Assembly (NCBI GenBank): GCA_037576195.1
Contig: CM075103.1
Span: 21,824,001-21,888,000, forward strand
Length of the DNA: 64,000 nucleotides
Source: Phytoseiulus persimilis
Taxonomy: Eukaryota > Arthropoda > Arachnida > Mesostigmata > Phytoseiidae
Direction of reading: 5' to 3'
A model generated the notes under the pieces. That model made no database searches. It was given only the letters and a program-made list of their open reading frames with translations, and was not told the DNA's origin. Position 1 is the stretch's first letter, and every line of letters begins with the position of its first letter. This document shows, in pieces, positions 13,371 to 23,461 of this stretch. The translations under genes and the position numbers were made by a program.

Positions 13371-13670
13371 GAGCGGACAAACTGACAGACGAAGCATATT
13401 GTATACAGTGAGGATCTGAGCCGATCGAGCAACGGATGCTTGGTGCGACCACGTCTTAGATGAGCTTTCCAAATTCAGCTGCTGCAAATATACCCTATCG
13501 GGCACGCGGACTCGACGGTTGTTTCATTCGAAATCGTGCTTCCGAAGGTCGGGCCGCATGGATCGATGTGGAGATAAAAACAGAACTGGAATACTCAAGC
13601 TGACCGAGGTTCCTGGATTGGGATTCAGCGGCTGCTATCTGAGATAGTGGAAAAGTCAATTCTTGCAGTG

Positions 13671-13691
13671 CCCCCCCCCCCTTCCCCCCCC
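13671..13691. repeat. Poly-C double tract (11 C, TT, 8 C)
   Basis: Two long C runs are separated by TT. This is one of at least eight C or G runs of ten or more bases in the window. Confidence 0.95.
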
Positions 13692-14138
13692 TGCTTGGCT
13701 TTCCAGTGTGCGTGGAGTCGAGCTCCCCTTCGACCAACGCTATCACCGAATGATTCATCTGATGATTCACGGAGAAGTTGAGCATCCTGTATGAGCGAGC
13801 CCACACAATATTCCACAAGTTGAACTTATCCGAGTGCTCGGAAGGCGGTGGGAAAAACAATTCGACATCATGGGATCCGATCCGCGGTGGATCCCGCCGC
13901 CGACGTGATCGACCAAAATCGGTAGCATTATCCCGTTGTTCGTTTCATTCAAGTAGACCGAAATCTGAAAACGGCATCGTTCGCGTCGGAATTACTTTTG
14001 ATGTCGTCCAACCCTGCTCTTATTTCTTCAGTAATTGGATCTCTCCCCAGTTTTCTCGCCTCCTATCGCCAATTCTGTCCCTCTGTAGGCAGACATTGAA
14101 TGTAATTTAAAAATTGGCTGCTTGGGTTCCGTTCTAAT

Positions 14139-14166
14139 AGCGCACAGCGGACTGCCGCTGTGCGCT
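14139..14166. repeat. Perfect 12-bp inverted repeat with 4-nt loop
   Basis: AGCGCACAGCGG is followed by ACTG and then its exact reverse complement, giving a GC-rich hairpin of twelve pairs. There is no T-run after it, and the context is eukaryotic, so I do not call it a terminator. The stem is too short for a typical microRNA precursor. Confidence 0.9.
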
Positions 14167-16503
14167 TTCGATTCGCCCGATGATCGTACGACGGTGGTCG
14201 CGGCGGAACAGGCCGGCGATGGTGGTGCGTTGTCATACCACCGGAGAGGGCCCTGTGAAGGAACCGTTGGAGCTCATGCTGGAGAAGCTTGAGATATTGG
14301 TAATTCCGAGTCCGTTGGTGTGGTCTTGTTTCGAACTCGGTGTCCTCCGGAACCCTCCCCCTGTTCCCCGTTCAATGGTCCAACGTACCGGCCTACGGTT
14401 CCGAGAGGCTCCTTGAACCCCGGGATCTCTGTCGTCTTTGTCGCATCCATCCCGATTGACTGCGGGAATCGGATAATCATCGAGACTCGGGGGATGGAGA
14501 CGCCGGGAAAATATTTCCCGGATCTCCCTCTCTCTCCACCCGTTGACATCCCGTTTGTCGAAGGTGTTACCATTGCGGTCGGTTGAAGCTTGCGCCAACT
14601 TTCGTACCCGTTCGCTTCGGACGTGGCATTCGGCGGTCGGTGGCTGACGATCACTGGGATCTTTCGGGTCCGCGGTTCTTGAACGGAGCAAGAGGAGTCA
14701 AACATCGCAGCAGTGAACGGATGTGATTGCAATCAGCGTCTCGACGTCGTAAACGACAAACATCATTAGACTCAGAACGGGTTGGAAATGCCTCAGCGAC
14801 AGTGAAGCGGTCAGCGATTCAGTGACTCAGCAAAAAATGAGTGAAGACTGTAAGGCTGCTGGTTATCAGAGCGTTGGTTGGCGAGACCAGTCGGAAGCCA
14901 CCTCGACGAACTGAGTACGAGGGACTCAGCAGAGAACTCGGTTGGCGATCTCTCGGTCGGTTGTTTTCTTACTCGCATTGCTCAACACTTTTTGAATTTA
15001 ATAGAGGTGATAAAAACAGGAGTCGCGTTGTTGACAGTTTTTTCTCCATTGGCGAACCCACTAAGAAGCATCTCGAAGCCATCAGCGAGCTAGGTCATAG
15101 TTAGACAGTTCGGAATTCTCGCGCTCGAAAAAGTTCACTGAGCCAGGCGGCCATTCCGCTCGGAAACATATCGCGGGACTGTCACATTCGGTTTATGAGC
15201 TATCGCGGAGTTTTTGGACGAGGAATCTGACGACTGCGGGGAAGGTTATCAACATTCTATTTCCGTCTCACTCAGCCAGTCTTTGTAATGGCCTCGAGCG
15301 AATATCGATTCGCGCACCTGGTTCGATTGAGTCTTCCTCCCCCCTGAACCGTATCGAACTCTTCCAACCTGATTCTGAACCTCAGGATGTCCCACGAAGC
15401 GAGGGGAAGCTCTGCATTTCGGTCGATATTCCCCAAATCTCGGGGAACAATCAAAGTCGGCATCGATATTACATTCAATCACACTTCACTGATTATCTCG
15501 GTGTATCTGAATTTGTGCAGCAGAGTGATAGTTAGGCGTCTAACGCTCAGCAAAGAGAGTTCATTGGCATTTCAGACACGTACGACATCCGCGGGGAATC
15601 TGCATGGAACCACAGTTTTCCTTGGAGAGCCCGACGCACGATCCTCTACCGAAGTGGAATGATGTTGAGGAATCTCCCAATGTCGTTTGAAACCTTTCTC
15701 GTCGAAGCTCACTTACATGCCCGCCTCCAGTTCTCGGACACGGCCACACAGTCAGCAACAATATCTTAACAGCTAATGCGAGCTGCTGTCGATAGATCGA
15801 TATCTGTGTTGCAGATTATTGAACACGTGAGGGAAAAGAGGACGGCGGAGTCGACGAGCTTTGTTAGTCCCTATTTATTAGACTGTCGCCTTCTCGGACA
15901 GGAGAAAAACGGGCGCGACAAGTGGAGCAATCAGGCTCGTCTGTTATCTCCGCAGCAAAGATTTCCTGCTCGATTCTTTTGTCTAAACACGGGGTTGATG
16001 GGCCGCGAACGTCCCCGTGCTCCAACCCCAACCGAACAAGAGCGAGTTCAAGCGTCGCCGCTGGGTAGGGCGCTCGCACCGAGTTCTCCTACGGAAGACT
16101 CGAGAGAGTACGTGGAGCGGGAGTTTTTATTTTAATTTTCTCGTGCCACGCCGGAGTGGCCGGAGTCCGGAATCGTGTTTTGTGATCACTGCGTCTGCTC
16201 CAAGAACACCGAGAACGCTGCCGAGCTGTCGCCGCGAGACTTTTTGTGGATAATTTCTGTCCGTTAATCGGAATGAATCGGTCTGCGGTCGGTCGGTTGG
16301 ACGCGACTAGCCCGGTTCGCGATGAACAATCGAATCAGAGCAACGGTGAAATATGAGGGTCTCGCCGTTGAAGATGTCAGGCATTACTCTCGATCGCATC
16401 GCGTATGAGATGCTGCCTCTCGGTCGTTTCTCATGGGCCCCGGTTGCAACACTATCCGTATTTGAAGTTGAGTCTGTGGGTAGAGACGCGACAGGGCAAC
16501 ATT

Positions 16504-16524
16504 ATGATCACCAGGCGTGATCAT
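16504..16524. repeat. 8-bp inverted repeat (ATGATCAC / GTGATCAT)
   Basis: There is an eight-pair stem with a CAGGC loop, 28 bp upstream of a 12-C run. No gene is attached to it. Confidence 0.85.
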
Positions 16525-16551
16525 GTGAGCCGAACCGGTGGCGCGTAGATA

Positions 16552-16563
16552 CCCCCCCCCCCC
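16552..16563. repeat. Poly-C tract (12 C)
   Basis: Twelve C are followed by T and five more C. Confidence 0.95.
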
Positions 16564-19500
16564 TCCCCCTGCGCTCAGTTTGGCGACTGCGTGCCGAAGT
16601 TATCGAGTGAGTGGCTGAATGGTCAGCACGATGCGTGCACAGAGCTTCGTCTCCTGGAGTTCCTGTATGGATCGTTTCCTCCTCTCTCTTTCTGGCCTCC
16701 TGCTTGCACACGACGCGTCGTTGAGCAGCTTCCCGGAACTCGTGCACGCTGAACTCCCGGAATGCCCGAACTCGTGGAGTCACTTCCCTCGACTGACCGT
16801 CGGCACGCCCTTCCGCCTCGGACAGAGGTCGACAAGCTCGCCGACCGGTCGCTTTACGTGAAGCGCGAGTCTGCTCCAGGTCGACAGCCGTCTCTTCGAT
16901 GATGCAGCGGGCTGATCAGGAGCAGGCACGAACCGCGGATCCCGAGAAGACGGTTTTGTCAGGCGTTGTACAAAGAAGTTCGTAATGGAATAAAGAATCT
17001 CGCGGAGCCCTCTGTTTGCATCCATCGCAGGCGTGGATACATTTTCGGTCGTGATGATCAGTTGAAGCGAGTCGAGTGGGCCGAAATGAATTATTACGCT
17101 CACATTGACGACTTCGGCAGGGAAGCATGAGGAGTCTGATGACGAAGAAGATGACCGAAATCGCTATTTTATTGGCTGGCTGTAATTTGGTCGACTGTTC
17201 CAATGCGAATATTCGCTCCTCAGCTTCTGGGTCTGGGACGGTTCTTCGGATTCCATCGAGCTCAGTTCCATCCAATCGCGCACCTGCTCAGAGGCACGCA
17301 GCAGCTACTGAAGAACCTGAGCTGTTTTGGGGAGTGAAGAGGTCAACAACGGGGACCTGTTTGTCAAGAAGGACATTCTCGACCTGTTGAGGCCGGTCGT
17401 GTGACTTCCGGTTGTTTCTAGCAGTCGATCTTCATCAATCCCTCATTTTCCTTAGACATGACTCTGGGTCTCAGCGGGAGTGACGGATCCGGAGTTGTTG
17501 CGGTCGGCTCCATTGATTGCCCCATTCCGGCCAGTCCGGCCAAAGTCAACGTGCCGAAACGCCTCGTTTATCATCAGCACTTTCCCCGCGGATCAGGGTC
17601 CCACAGGCTTGCGCTGTTGACCTCCAGACATCGATCTGAACCCCCACGGTTCCTACGAACGACAGGGGGGACGAGGAGAAAGTCTGATGAGAGAGGGGCC
17701 CCTCGCTCGATCCAGATGATTCTGCTGTTCGAATTTTGTGGAGAGTTCCAACTTCTCGACTTTCTAGACAGCCCAGTGGTCATCGCGGTCTCTGCCACGT
17801 TCCAGGATTTACGGATGGTATTCTTGCCACATTGACCCCCGGTGCCATATTCTTCAGCGGGACGTTGGAGCTGTGTTCGATACCTGACGCGGACGCTCTC
17901 GTACCAAAGAGGCTCTCCGTGGTTTCCGTTCTACTCGGTCTCGAAAAGGAGGTGGAGAAGCTGACGGGTTTTCTGTTACGAGATTCATAGACCGTGGTCA
18001 TTGCACTCGAGGAGCTCAGAGTCTGCGAGGAATCCTGAATCATGGAGCGATCCTACATTCCCGCGAAGAGTGTCGCTCATTCATAAGACAGTGGACAGCT
18101 TACCATGCTTTACATTTTTGGATAGAGACCCTCTACGACCCCCTCGATACGTTTTGGAGGTCCCGTTCTTCGATGTATGCTCCGAGAGCGCGGTTTCAAA
18201 CCCAAGGTCACCCGGTCTGCCGCAACTCCGCGTCGGCTCTCACAAATGACGTTGGAGAAGCGATCTCGCTGGAGGCGTTCTTGACAACACGTCCTCCTTG
18301 TGTTTGCTTCACTCTCTGTATTCAGAAGTCCTGGTGCGGATCTGTGGGCCCGCGGTTGGTGCACGATACTCTCTCCATCAGGGTTGCATAGCAAGCCGCT
18401 CGTGCAAGAAACGTTCTCCTCGCTCTTCTCAGGAAACGCATCGTTTACGATTTTCTCCGAAGCGCTCTCACAAAATGACGTGCGAGGGAACACCCTGCTC
18501 CGAGCATAGCTTGTCTCCGGTTTCCGAATTTCTCCAGTTTTCTGTCCCATAACCTCCGAGCGCATCCATCCTGGTTTCCTCAGGACTGCGGACGAAGCTT
18601 GAGTCTCCCAAAGAGGGCGAATCCCGGCGAAGAACTCCTCTAGCAAGCCCTGTTTGTCGTAGAATTTAGTACGGTTCGTCGCCGGCGGTTTTTTTCTGTG
18701 GATAGCGCCGTCACGTTGTCGGCCCAATGAACCGAGATGCTGTCGGCTAAATTTGAAGCGATCGATCGCATCTTCAAGCGTATCGAACGAGCGACCAACA
18801 ACAGCTTTCGTCGTCTTGCTCGCTTGTCGCTCGCAATCAAGTTCACAAACCAAATTAATAAACGCCTCTCGCTTCGACTCTCCTTCTTTCGGTGCTTCCT
18901 TCGCACCATCTCTCATGCGGCGCGATCCACTTGGAATTCGGACGGTGAGCCGTTCAGGGCAGACCATACCGCCTCCAGAACGCTGAGGACACGCCTTGAG
19001 CAAATACCGCTTTCTTCGAATAAAAACTCACCATCAGAAGAGAAAAGTTGATCTCATTTTAATCGTTTTCCTTCCCGCTCCGAGCAGGAAAAGTTTCCGG
19101 CTCTCGACACAAAGCAACAGATCTCGAACAAGGGAGACGAGCAAGGAGGACCTCCGAATAAGTGTTGACCATGCGCGAAGTCTAGAGAGGAACACATGGC
19201 GGGAATCGATGAGAATTGTGGCATCTTATCGACTCAGCAGACTATGCAGTGTTTGTACTCGCGGATCGGCACCGTGATGTTCCTCTTCTCTGTTGGTGCC
19301 CGTCCATTAGAGAACAAATGAGTTATGTCCGATTTCATGTTTTCATGTCATTCTTGGGAAAAATGATACCATCGGACTTATTCCCGACCGACGATCGACC
19401 GAGGGTCAATCGATACGCAAATGTACGAGTTGTGGCGTCATCGCAGCGCGCACGGTGCCGCGACGTGCACACATTGCTTGGCTAACACCGAACGACGTGC

Positions 19501-19970
19501 ACCTGCGGCTTCGGACCGCCATCGGGTCTGGTTGAGAAGATTAGCAGTGACGATGAACCGTTTTGGTCCTCTGTCCGGGCAATCGGGTCGAATCCACTCC
19601 AAGCGATGCTGTCTCAGCGAGGGGAGGTTCCGGGTAACGACTCTCAACGGTTGCGCTTTAGCAATCTCACAGCTGATCGTGTCACGCACCCGTTGTCTCG
19701 ATGAATCTACGAAAATCGCATCGGCTCTTCCCGGGAGAAAGAACATCAATCAGTTGCGGAGGGGAGGAGTTCCTAATGGAGATTTTCAACGTCCACCTTT
19801 GGTAATGAGCCGACATCCCGATGAGGTCGCTGAAGGCGAAACAGCCAAAGTGCGACAAAGAATGAATTGAGAACATGAGCTCCCGCGTAGAACGAGCGAC
19901 TGTTGTGAGCCGGAAGAGAGGCTGGCGCGTAATCGGTGTGTTTTTGTATTCGTGTTTTTCTTTTTCCCAG

Positions 19971-20356
19971 ATGTTCTCCTCGTTGTTATCAGGGCCGTGC
20001 AGGACGCATTCAAACTTTATGACGAATTACCACGCAAGCCGCTCCGTTTCTCACCGTTGTCAAGATGGAAGCATCTCCTCGACAGCGTCGCCACCGTTTT
20101 CCAGCGCCACGACTGGGACTCGCCGAGAACGACGGGAAGGAAGAAGGATCATGTGGTTTCGTGTGCTTGGGATCCTCACATTGAATTTCTCGTAGCCCGT
20201 CGTTTGCTCACGAGAGAATTCAAAATCGTGATGAGTTCTTATCCGAACAGGCGGATTTTTGCGGACCATCCTCTTGAGGTCAGCGGATGTTTTGACATAT
20301 TGGTCCTTTGCGCACTCGGCGACTTCGGCGCCTGTTCTCGGCCGGTTTCCACATAG
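19971..20356 (+). CDS. Possible terminal exon after a strong splice acceptor, unrecognised
   Basis: A long pyrimidine tract ending in TTTTTCCCAG (19961-19970) is followed by a frame that stays open for about 128 codons to a TAG at 20354-20356. Entering in the frame GTT CTC CTC GTT, the translation has a hydrophobic start, then an amphipathic stretch with well-spaced Leu/Phe/Trp and a Lys/Arg-rich middle. It matches no family I recognise. A second plus frame is open for part of the same segment. No donor linking it to an upstream exon has been placed, so it remains a candidate only. Confidence 0.18.
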
Positions 20357-20436
20357 ATCTTTGGAACGTTTCTTCAAATGATGCACTTACCACACTCGGC
20401 CTCCGTTCCACATGTTGGTAGATCGATGTGTTCAAA

Positions 20437-20640
20437 CTATTGGAGTTGAAGCTGCTGACCGAGGTCGCGCTCTTCTGCCAATTTCTCAAAATTATCCTCG
20501 CCCTCGCCTGAAAAATCTCGACTATGTCCTTCTACTAAAAAGATGGCATACGGCGGTTTCCGCAGCCTTATAGGGAAAACCCTTACCGATGGCTTTCGGA
20601 TAATGCTGAGCCCAATCAGCGATCGACCCGGGCTTCTTCT
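20437..20640 (-). CDS. Possible spliced 3' end of a minus-strand gene, unrecognised
   Basis: Two minus-strand frames are joined by a good short intron. Exon one (20640 down to 20587, with the frame open further upstream) ends ATCG before the donor GTAAGG. The 79-nt intron (20586-20508) ends TTTTTCAG. The next exon (20507-20437) continues in phase 1 and ends at a TAG. The junction keeps an open frame: exon one ends ...DWAQHYPKAIG and exon two reads EGEDNFEKLAEERDLGQ and a few more residues to the stop. The product C-terminus is acidic and helix-like. An acceptor-like CGACAG precedes exon one at 20641. A further strong donor (GTG then GTAAGT) lies at 20391/20390, in what would be the 3' UTR. 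I do not recognise the protein. Two more minus-strand GAGGTAAGC donor-like sites at about 22035 and 22180 could belong to the same transcript. Confidence 0.3.
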   Translation of the reverse strand, partial: RRSPGRSLIGLSIIRKPSVRVFPIRLRKPPYAIFLVEGHSRDFSGEGEDNFEKLAEERDLGQQLQLQ

Positions 20641-22693
20641 CTGTCGATAAGCAACGGGAATCTCCGAGTTCTCTTCCGGAGTGAAAAGAATCAATTTCCC
20701 TGCTTAGAACTAAGATCTGAGCTCGGGTGATTCGCGCAACGGACGTTACCACCGTTCCGTTCCAGAGAGGTCCGAACACTCTATTCGAAAAACATCCGGA
20801 AGCGGGAAACGAGAATTGCGCGAATATCTTCGATATCTCCTCTCCACTCTCGAACTACTCTAGGAAGCAGCATTGACGCCGAGCGTGTCAGCAAACGATG
20901 GACCGACGTGGAGTTCTCAAACGACGCATTGCGTGGCACTTGGGCGGATGCGGAAGTCGAACGCGAGAGGAAACAACATCAAAAAGAAAGAGCGAGCAAT
21001 GTCACGCTCGAGGAACACCCAGAAGCTTAAAATATCATAAAACACATGCGGTGACAGGACGTGCTCCTGTTCCCTCTGTGTTATAAAGCAAACTTTCAAC
21101 TCTTTATGAGCTCTAGGAGGAACAGCTGTTCGCCGGAGCCAAACGACGAGAACAGACAACCAACCAGTCGGAACATTATGGGAAGCGAGTGGGGGAGTTT
21201 ACCAAGAACGGTTTCCCCTGGCTCGTTCCTCTTCGTTCTCATGTTCGACATATTTCTGGCTCGAGGTGTTCTCCTGAGTTTCGAGACGAATTGATCGGCT
21301 TTGAAGAATTGCCAGGATCCTGAACCAGGACTCTTGTCTCGGTCGGAAGCTGTGCGGATGGTGGAAGCTAGAGAATCTAGGGGTCGCGTGCGTAACAGTG
21401 CTCTCCAGCAGCCTCATGCCCATTCTGTCCTGCGCGAACTCGCTGTCGAGCACGAACTGAAGATCAGTCGTTCTCTACGACACACACTCATGTCCCGCGG
21501 AAGGTTTCACAAACATCGGACGCGACTTCAATGAGCTGAGTGGAATTGGAGCTTCACGAAAAGAGGCATTCGGAACGCTGGGCTCCCGGGCCCGACCGAC
21601 GGGGTACCCCCCTCCCCCCACGGGGGGAATTCCCTAACGACTATCAGAGAATCATCCACACGGAGAGGTCGAAGGACTGCAATCCCAAGACTGGCGCACC
21701 GTCACGAATGAGAAGTCGTGTTTTTATGGGCGTTGGTGGAGCGTGCTCGAAAACCGCAGTTGACAATGCGCGCCCCCAGGGACAGTCGCCCGAGAGCGCT
21801 GTCGTTTCCCTTGCGGAACATCTTTGCATGCGTCTGGATAGAAAACAATCGGAGACGATTGCATTCGGTTGAAACGCTTTGGCGCAACATTCGTTCGAGG
21901 TGGCAATTGGACCAAATCACGGCCGATTTTTCGTTCATCCAATCGCGGTGGTGGCTACGCCCGAGGCGGGCGGGGTTCCGATGCCGGCCAACGGTGCTGA
22001 GACAGCGGAGGATCCTGAATGATGTTCCGGTGCTTACCTCTGAGCCGGACCGCCGGCAACCCACCCTTCGAATCGGATGCGAGTCGGTTCCCTCCGGGCT
22101 CTCAATACGCTGCGTCTTGGCGGTGGTTGTAGTGGGAACAACAACAGCGATGGCACCGACGAGGGAATCACACTGGCTTACCTCGAGTGGTAAACACCGC
22201 GAGCCTGCGGCTGCTCACTGGTCTCCTAACCCTTCTTCAGGTCGACTGAGACCCGTCTGACCCGACTTCCTGTACCTTCAAGTTTATAGAACACTTGGGC
22301 GGGCTGCGTCCTCGAGAAAATCAGTGATTAGGTTGGAAGCTTTTCTTTCGTCAGAGCTGCTTCTCTTCGGTTTCACGACACGAATAGGGAATCCCTGATG
22401 ATCTGCGGATATTGTTTTCTCCGCGTTTTCAGCTGGAATGTCAGCGAGCTTCCGGCCGCGAAGACATTTCAAAAGAGAGAATGACTCCCCCCTTGAATTG
22501 GGCGCTGGTCGCCTCCCATTAATAGTGTGGAGACTCGGTTAGCACGAAAGATACTCTCAAAGTCTCGTTTAATCATTAGAGCCCGAAGTTTCAAGTACCA
22601 TTCATCAATCCCATGAGGACCGATGCGGAAATCGATGGAAGATGATCGAAATCACGGGCTTCAGTAATCCTTGGGAATTCTCAAGGTCATTCC
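20641..22693. other. Unresolved stretch with minus-strand donor-like sites
   Basis: I assign no gene. On the minus strand GAG followed by GTAAGC occurs twice, about 145 bp apart, near 22180 and 22035. The sequence just upstream of the second is open and rich in G/C-ending codons. This may be part of a minus-strand gene ending near 20437, but I cannot chain the exons. Confidence 0.3.
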
Positions 22694-22708
22694 AACCAAG
22701 AGATACTT
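22694..22708. repeat. Target-site duplication, left copy
   Basis: AACCAAGAGATACTT is repeated exactly at 22976-22990 and flanks the SINE. Confidence 0.9.
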
Positions 22709-22975
22709 CTTCTTTGTTTTCCGGCGGAACCTCTCAGAAGTGTCCTGGGATCACCTTTCGGTATTGCTTCAGTAACACTCCCTATCGCCTCGCAAATCCC
22801 ATTGCGGGCGGTGGGCTTGGGTCTTAAGATAGTTCAGATTTAATTCTGATATAAATTGAATCCTCTTTTTACCACATAAGAAATTTGTTGTCCCGGCCGG
22901 GGATCGAACCCGCGATTGCTAGCTTAGCGTGGCACCCAAGGCGTTGGTTTATGCCACACGGCCAACGAGCCGGTT
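22709..22975 (-). mobile_element. tRNA-derived SINE, complete, with target-site duplication
   Basis: A 267-bp insertion is bounded by perfect 15-bp direct repeats. Read on the minus strand it starts with a tRNA-like head containing an RNA polymerase III A box at 22964-22954 (TGGCCGTGTGG, one mismatch to the usual consensus) and a perfect B box at 22910-22900 (GGTTCGATCCC). An unrelated body follows, and it ends in an A-rich tail (AAAACAAAGAAG) against the duplication. The two strands of the expected acceptor stem do not pair, so it is not a functional tRNA gene. The intact duplication suggests a fairly young insertion. It would have been mobilised in trans by a LINE, and none is visible in the window. 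I cannot name the SINE family. Confidence 0.85.
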
Positions 22976-22990
22976 AACCAAGAGATACTT
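22976..22990. repeat. Target-site duplication, right copy
   Basis: This is an exact second copy of the 15-bp flanking repeat, next to the tRNA-like head of the SINE. Confidence 0.9.
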
Positions 22991-23430
22991 GGGCAGTGTT
23001 CAAAAACGACGTTCTCCTATTTCTGGGCAACATTTCTCATAGAGCTTGACAGTCCATGAGTACATTGAACACCAGGAGTAGTGTTGTCGTACTGCTGTTG
23101 AAATTTTCACGAACTCCGTGCACGGAATTGAGAAAACCTTCTGGAACGAACGGCACGTTGACCATCACGCACTGTGTCGCGATGAGCATAGTTCCGGAGA
23201 CCCAAAGAACCGATGCATCGATGGAGAGCTAGATATGATGAAACAAACTGATAGGAACATGATTGGATGATCCCGGCCACACGCCAAGTCCTGGGATACT
23301 AGTGGAGCAGTACGGGAACCGCAGTCACGAACCGCCACTTCCCCGATCGTACCGTTCGAAGCTCCCACTGCATATGCCTTGCAACAAACCACAAAAAACC
23401 TCCGCAGTCGCTGTACTAGACACGAAAAAA

Positions 23431-23461
23431 CTAACTTGGCGCTGTTCCCTTGCAGGTAAGC
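23431..23461 (+). promoter_or_regulatory. Candidate recursive (ratchet) splice site
   Basis: A CTAAC branch-point motif at 23431-23435 is followed by TTCCCTTGCAG and immediately by GTAAGC, so an acceptor and a donor abut at 23455/23456. Recursive sites in long arthropod introns have this zero-length-exon form. It points the same way as the transporter gene and lies 8.8 kb upstream of its coding exon, so it would need an unseen 5' UTR exon further left to be relevant. Chance occurrence is possible, since the eight-base core is expected about once per strand in 64 kb. Confidence 0.35.

Larger units (their letters stand above)
13371..19970. other. Non-coding or unresolved stretch with poly-C tracts and hairpins
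   Basis: I see no identifiable gene. The region holds two poly-C clusters (13671-13691 and 16552-16563), a perfect 12-bp hairpin (14139-14166) and an 8-bp hairpin (16504-16524). The longest open frame is minus 18110-19003 (297 codons), which is Arg/Ser-rich and matches no family I know. Confidence 0.5.

Noticed and set aside
14139-14166. A rho-independent terminator
   Set aside because: The hairpin has no T-run after it and the surroundings are eukaryotic.
18110-19003. A 297-codon minus-strand open frame
   Set aside because: It is Arg/Ser-rich, overlapped by several plus-strand frames and has no recognisable motif.
22890-22975. A functional tRNA gene
   Set aside because: The A and B boxes are present, but the acceptor stem does not pair and the sequence is the head of a SINE bounded by a target-site duplication.
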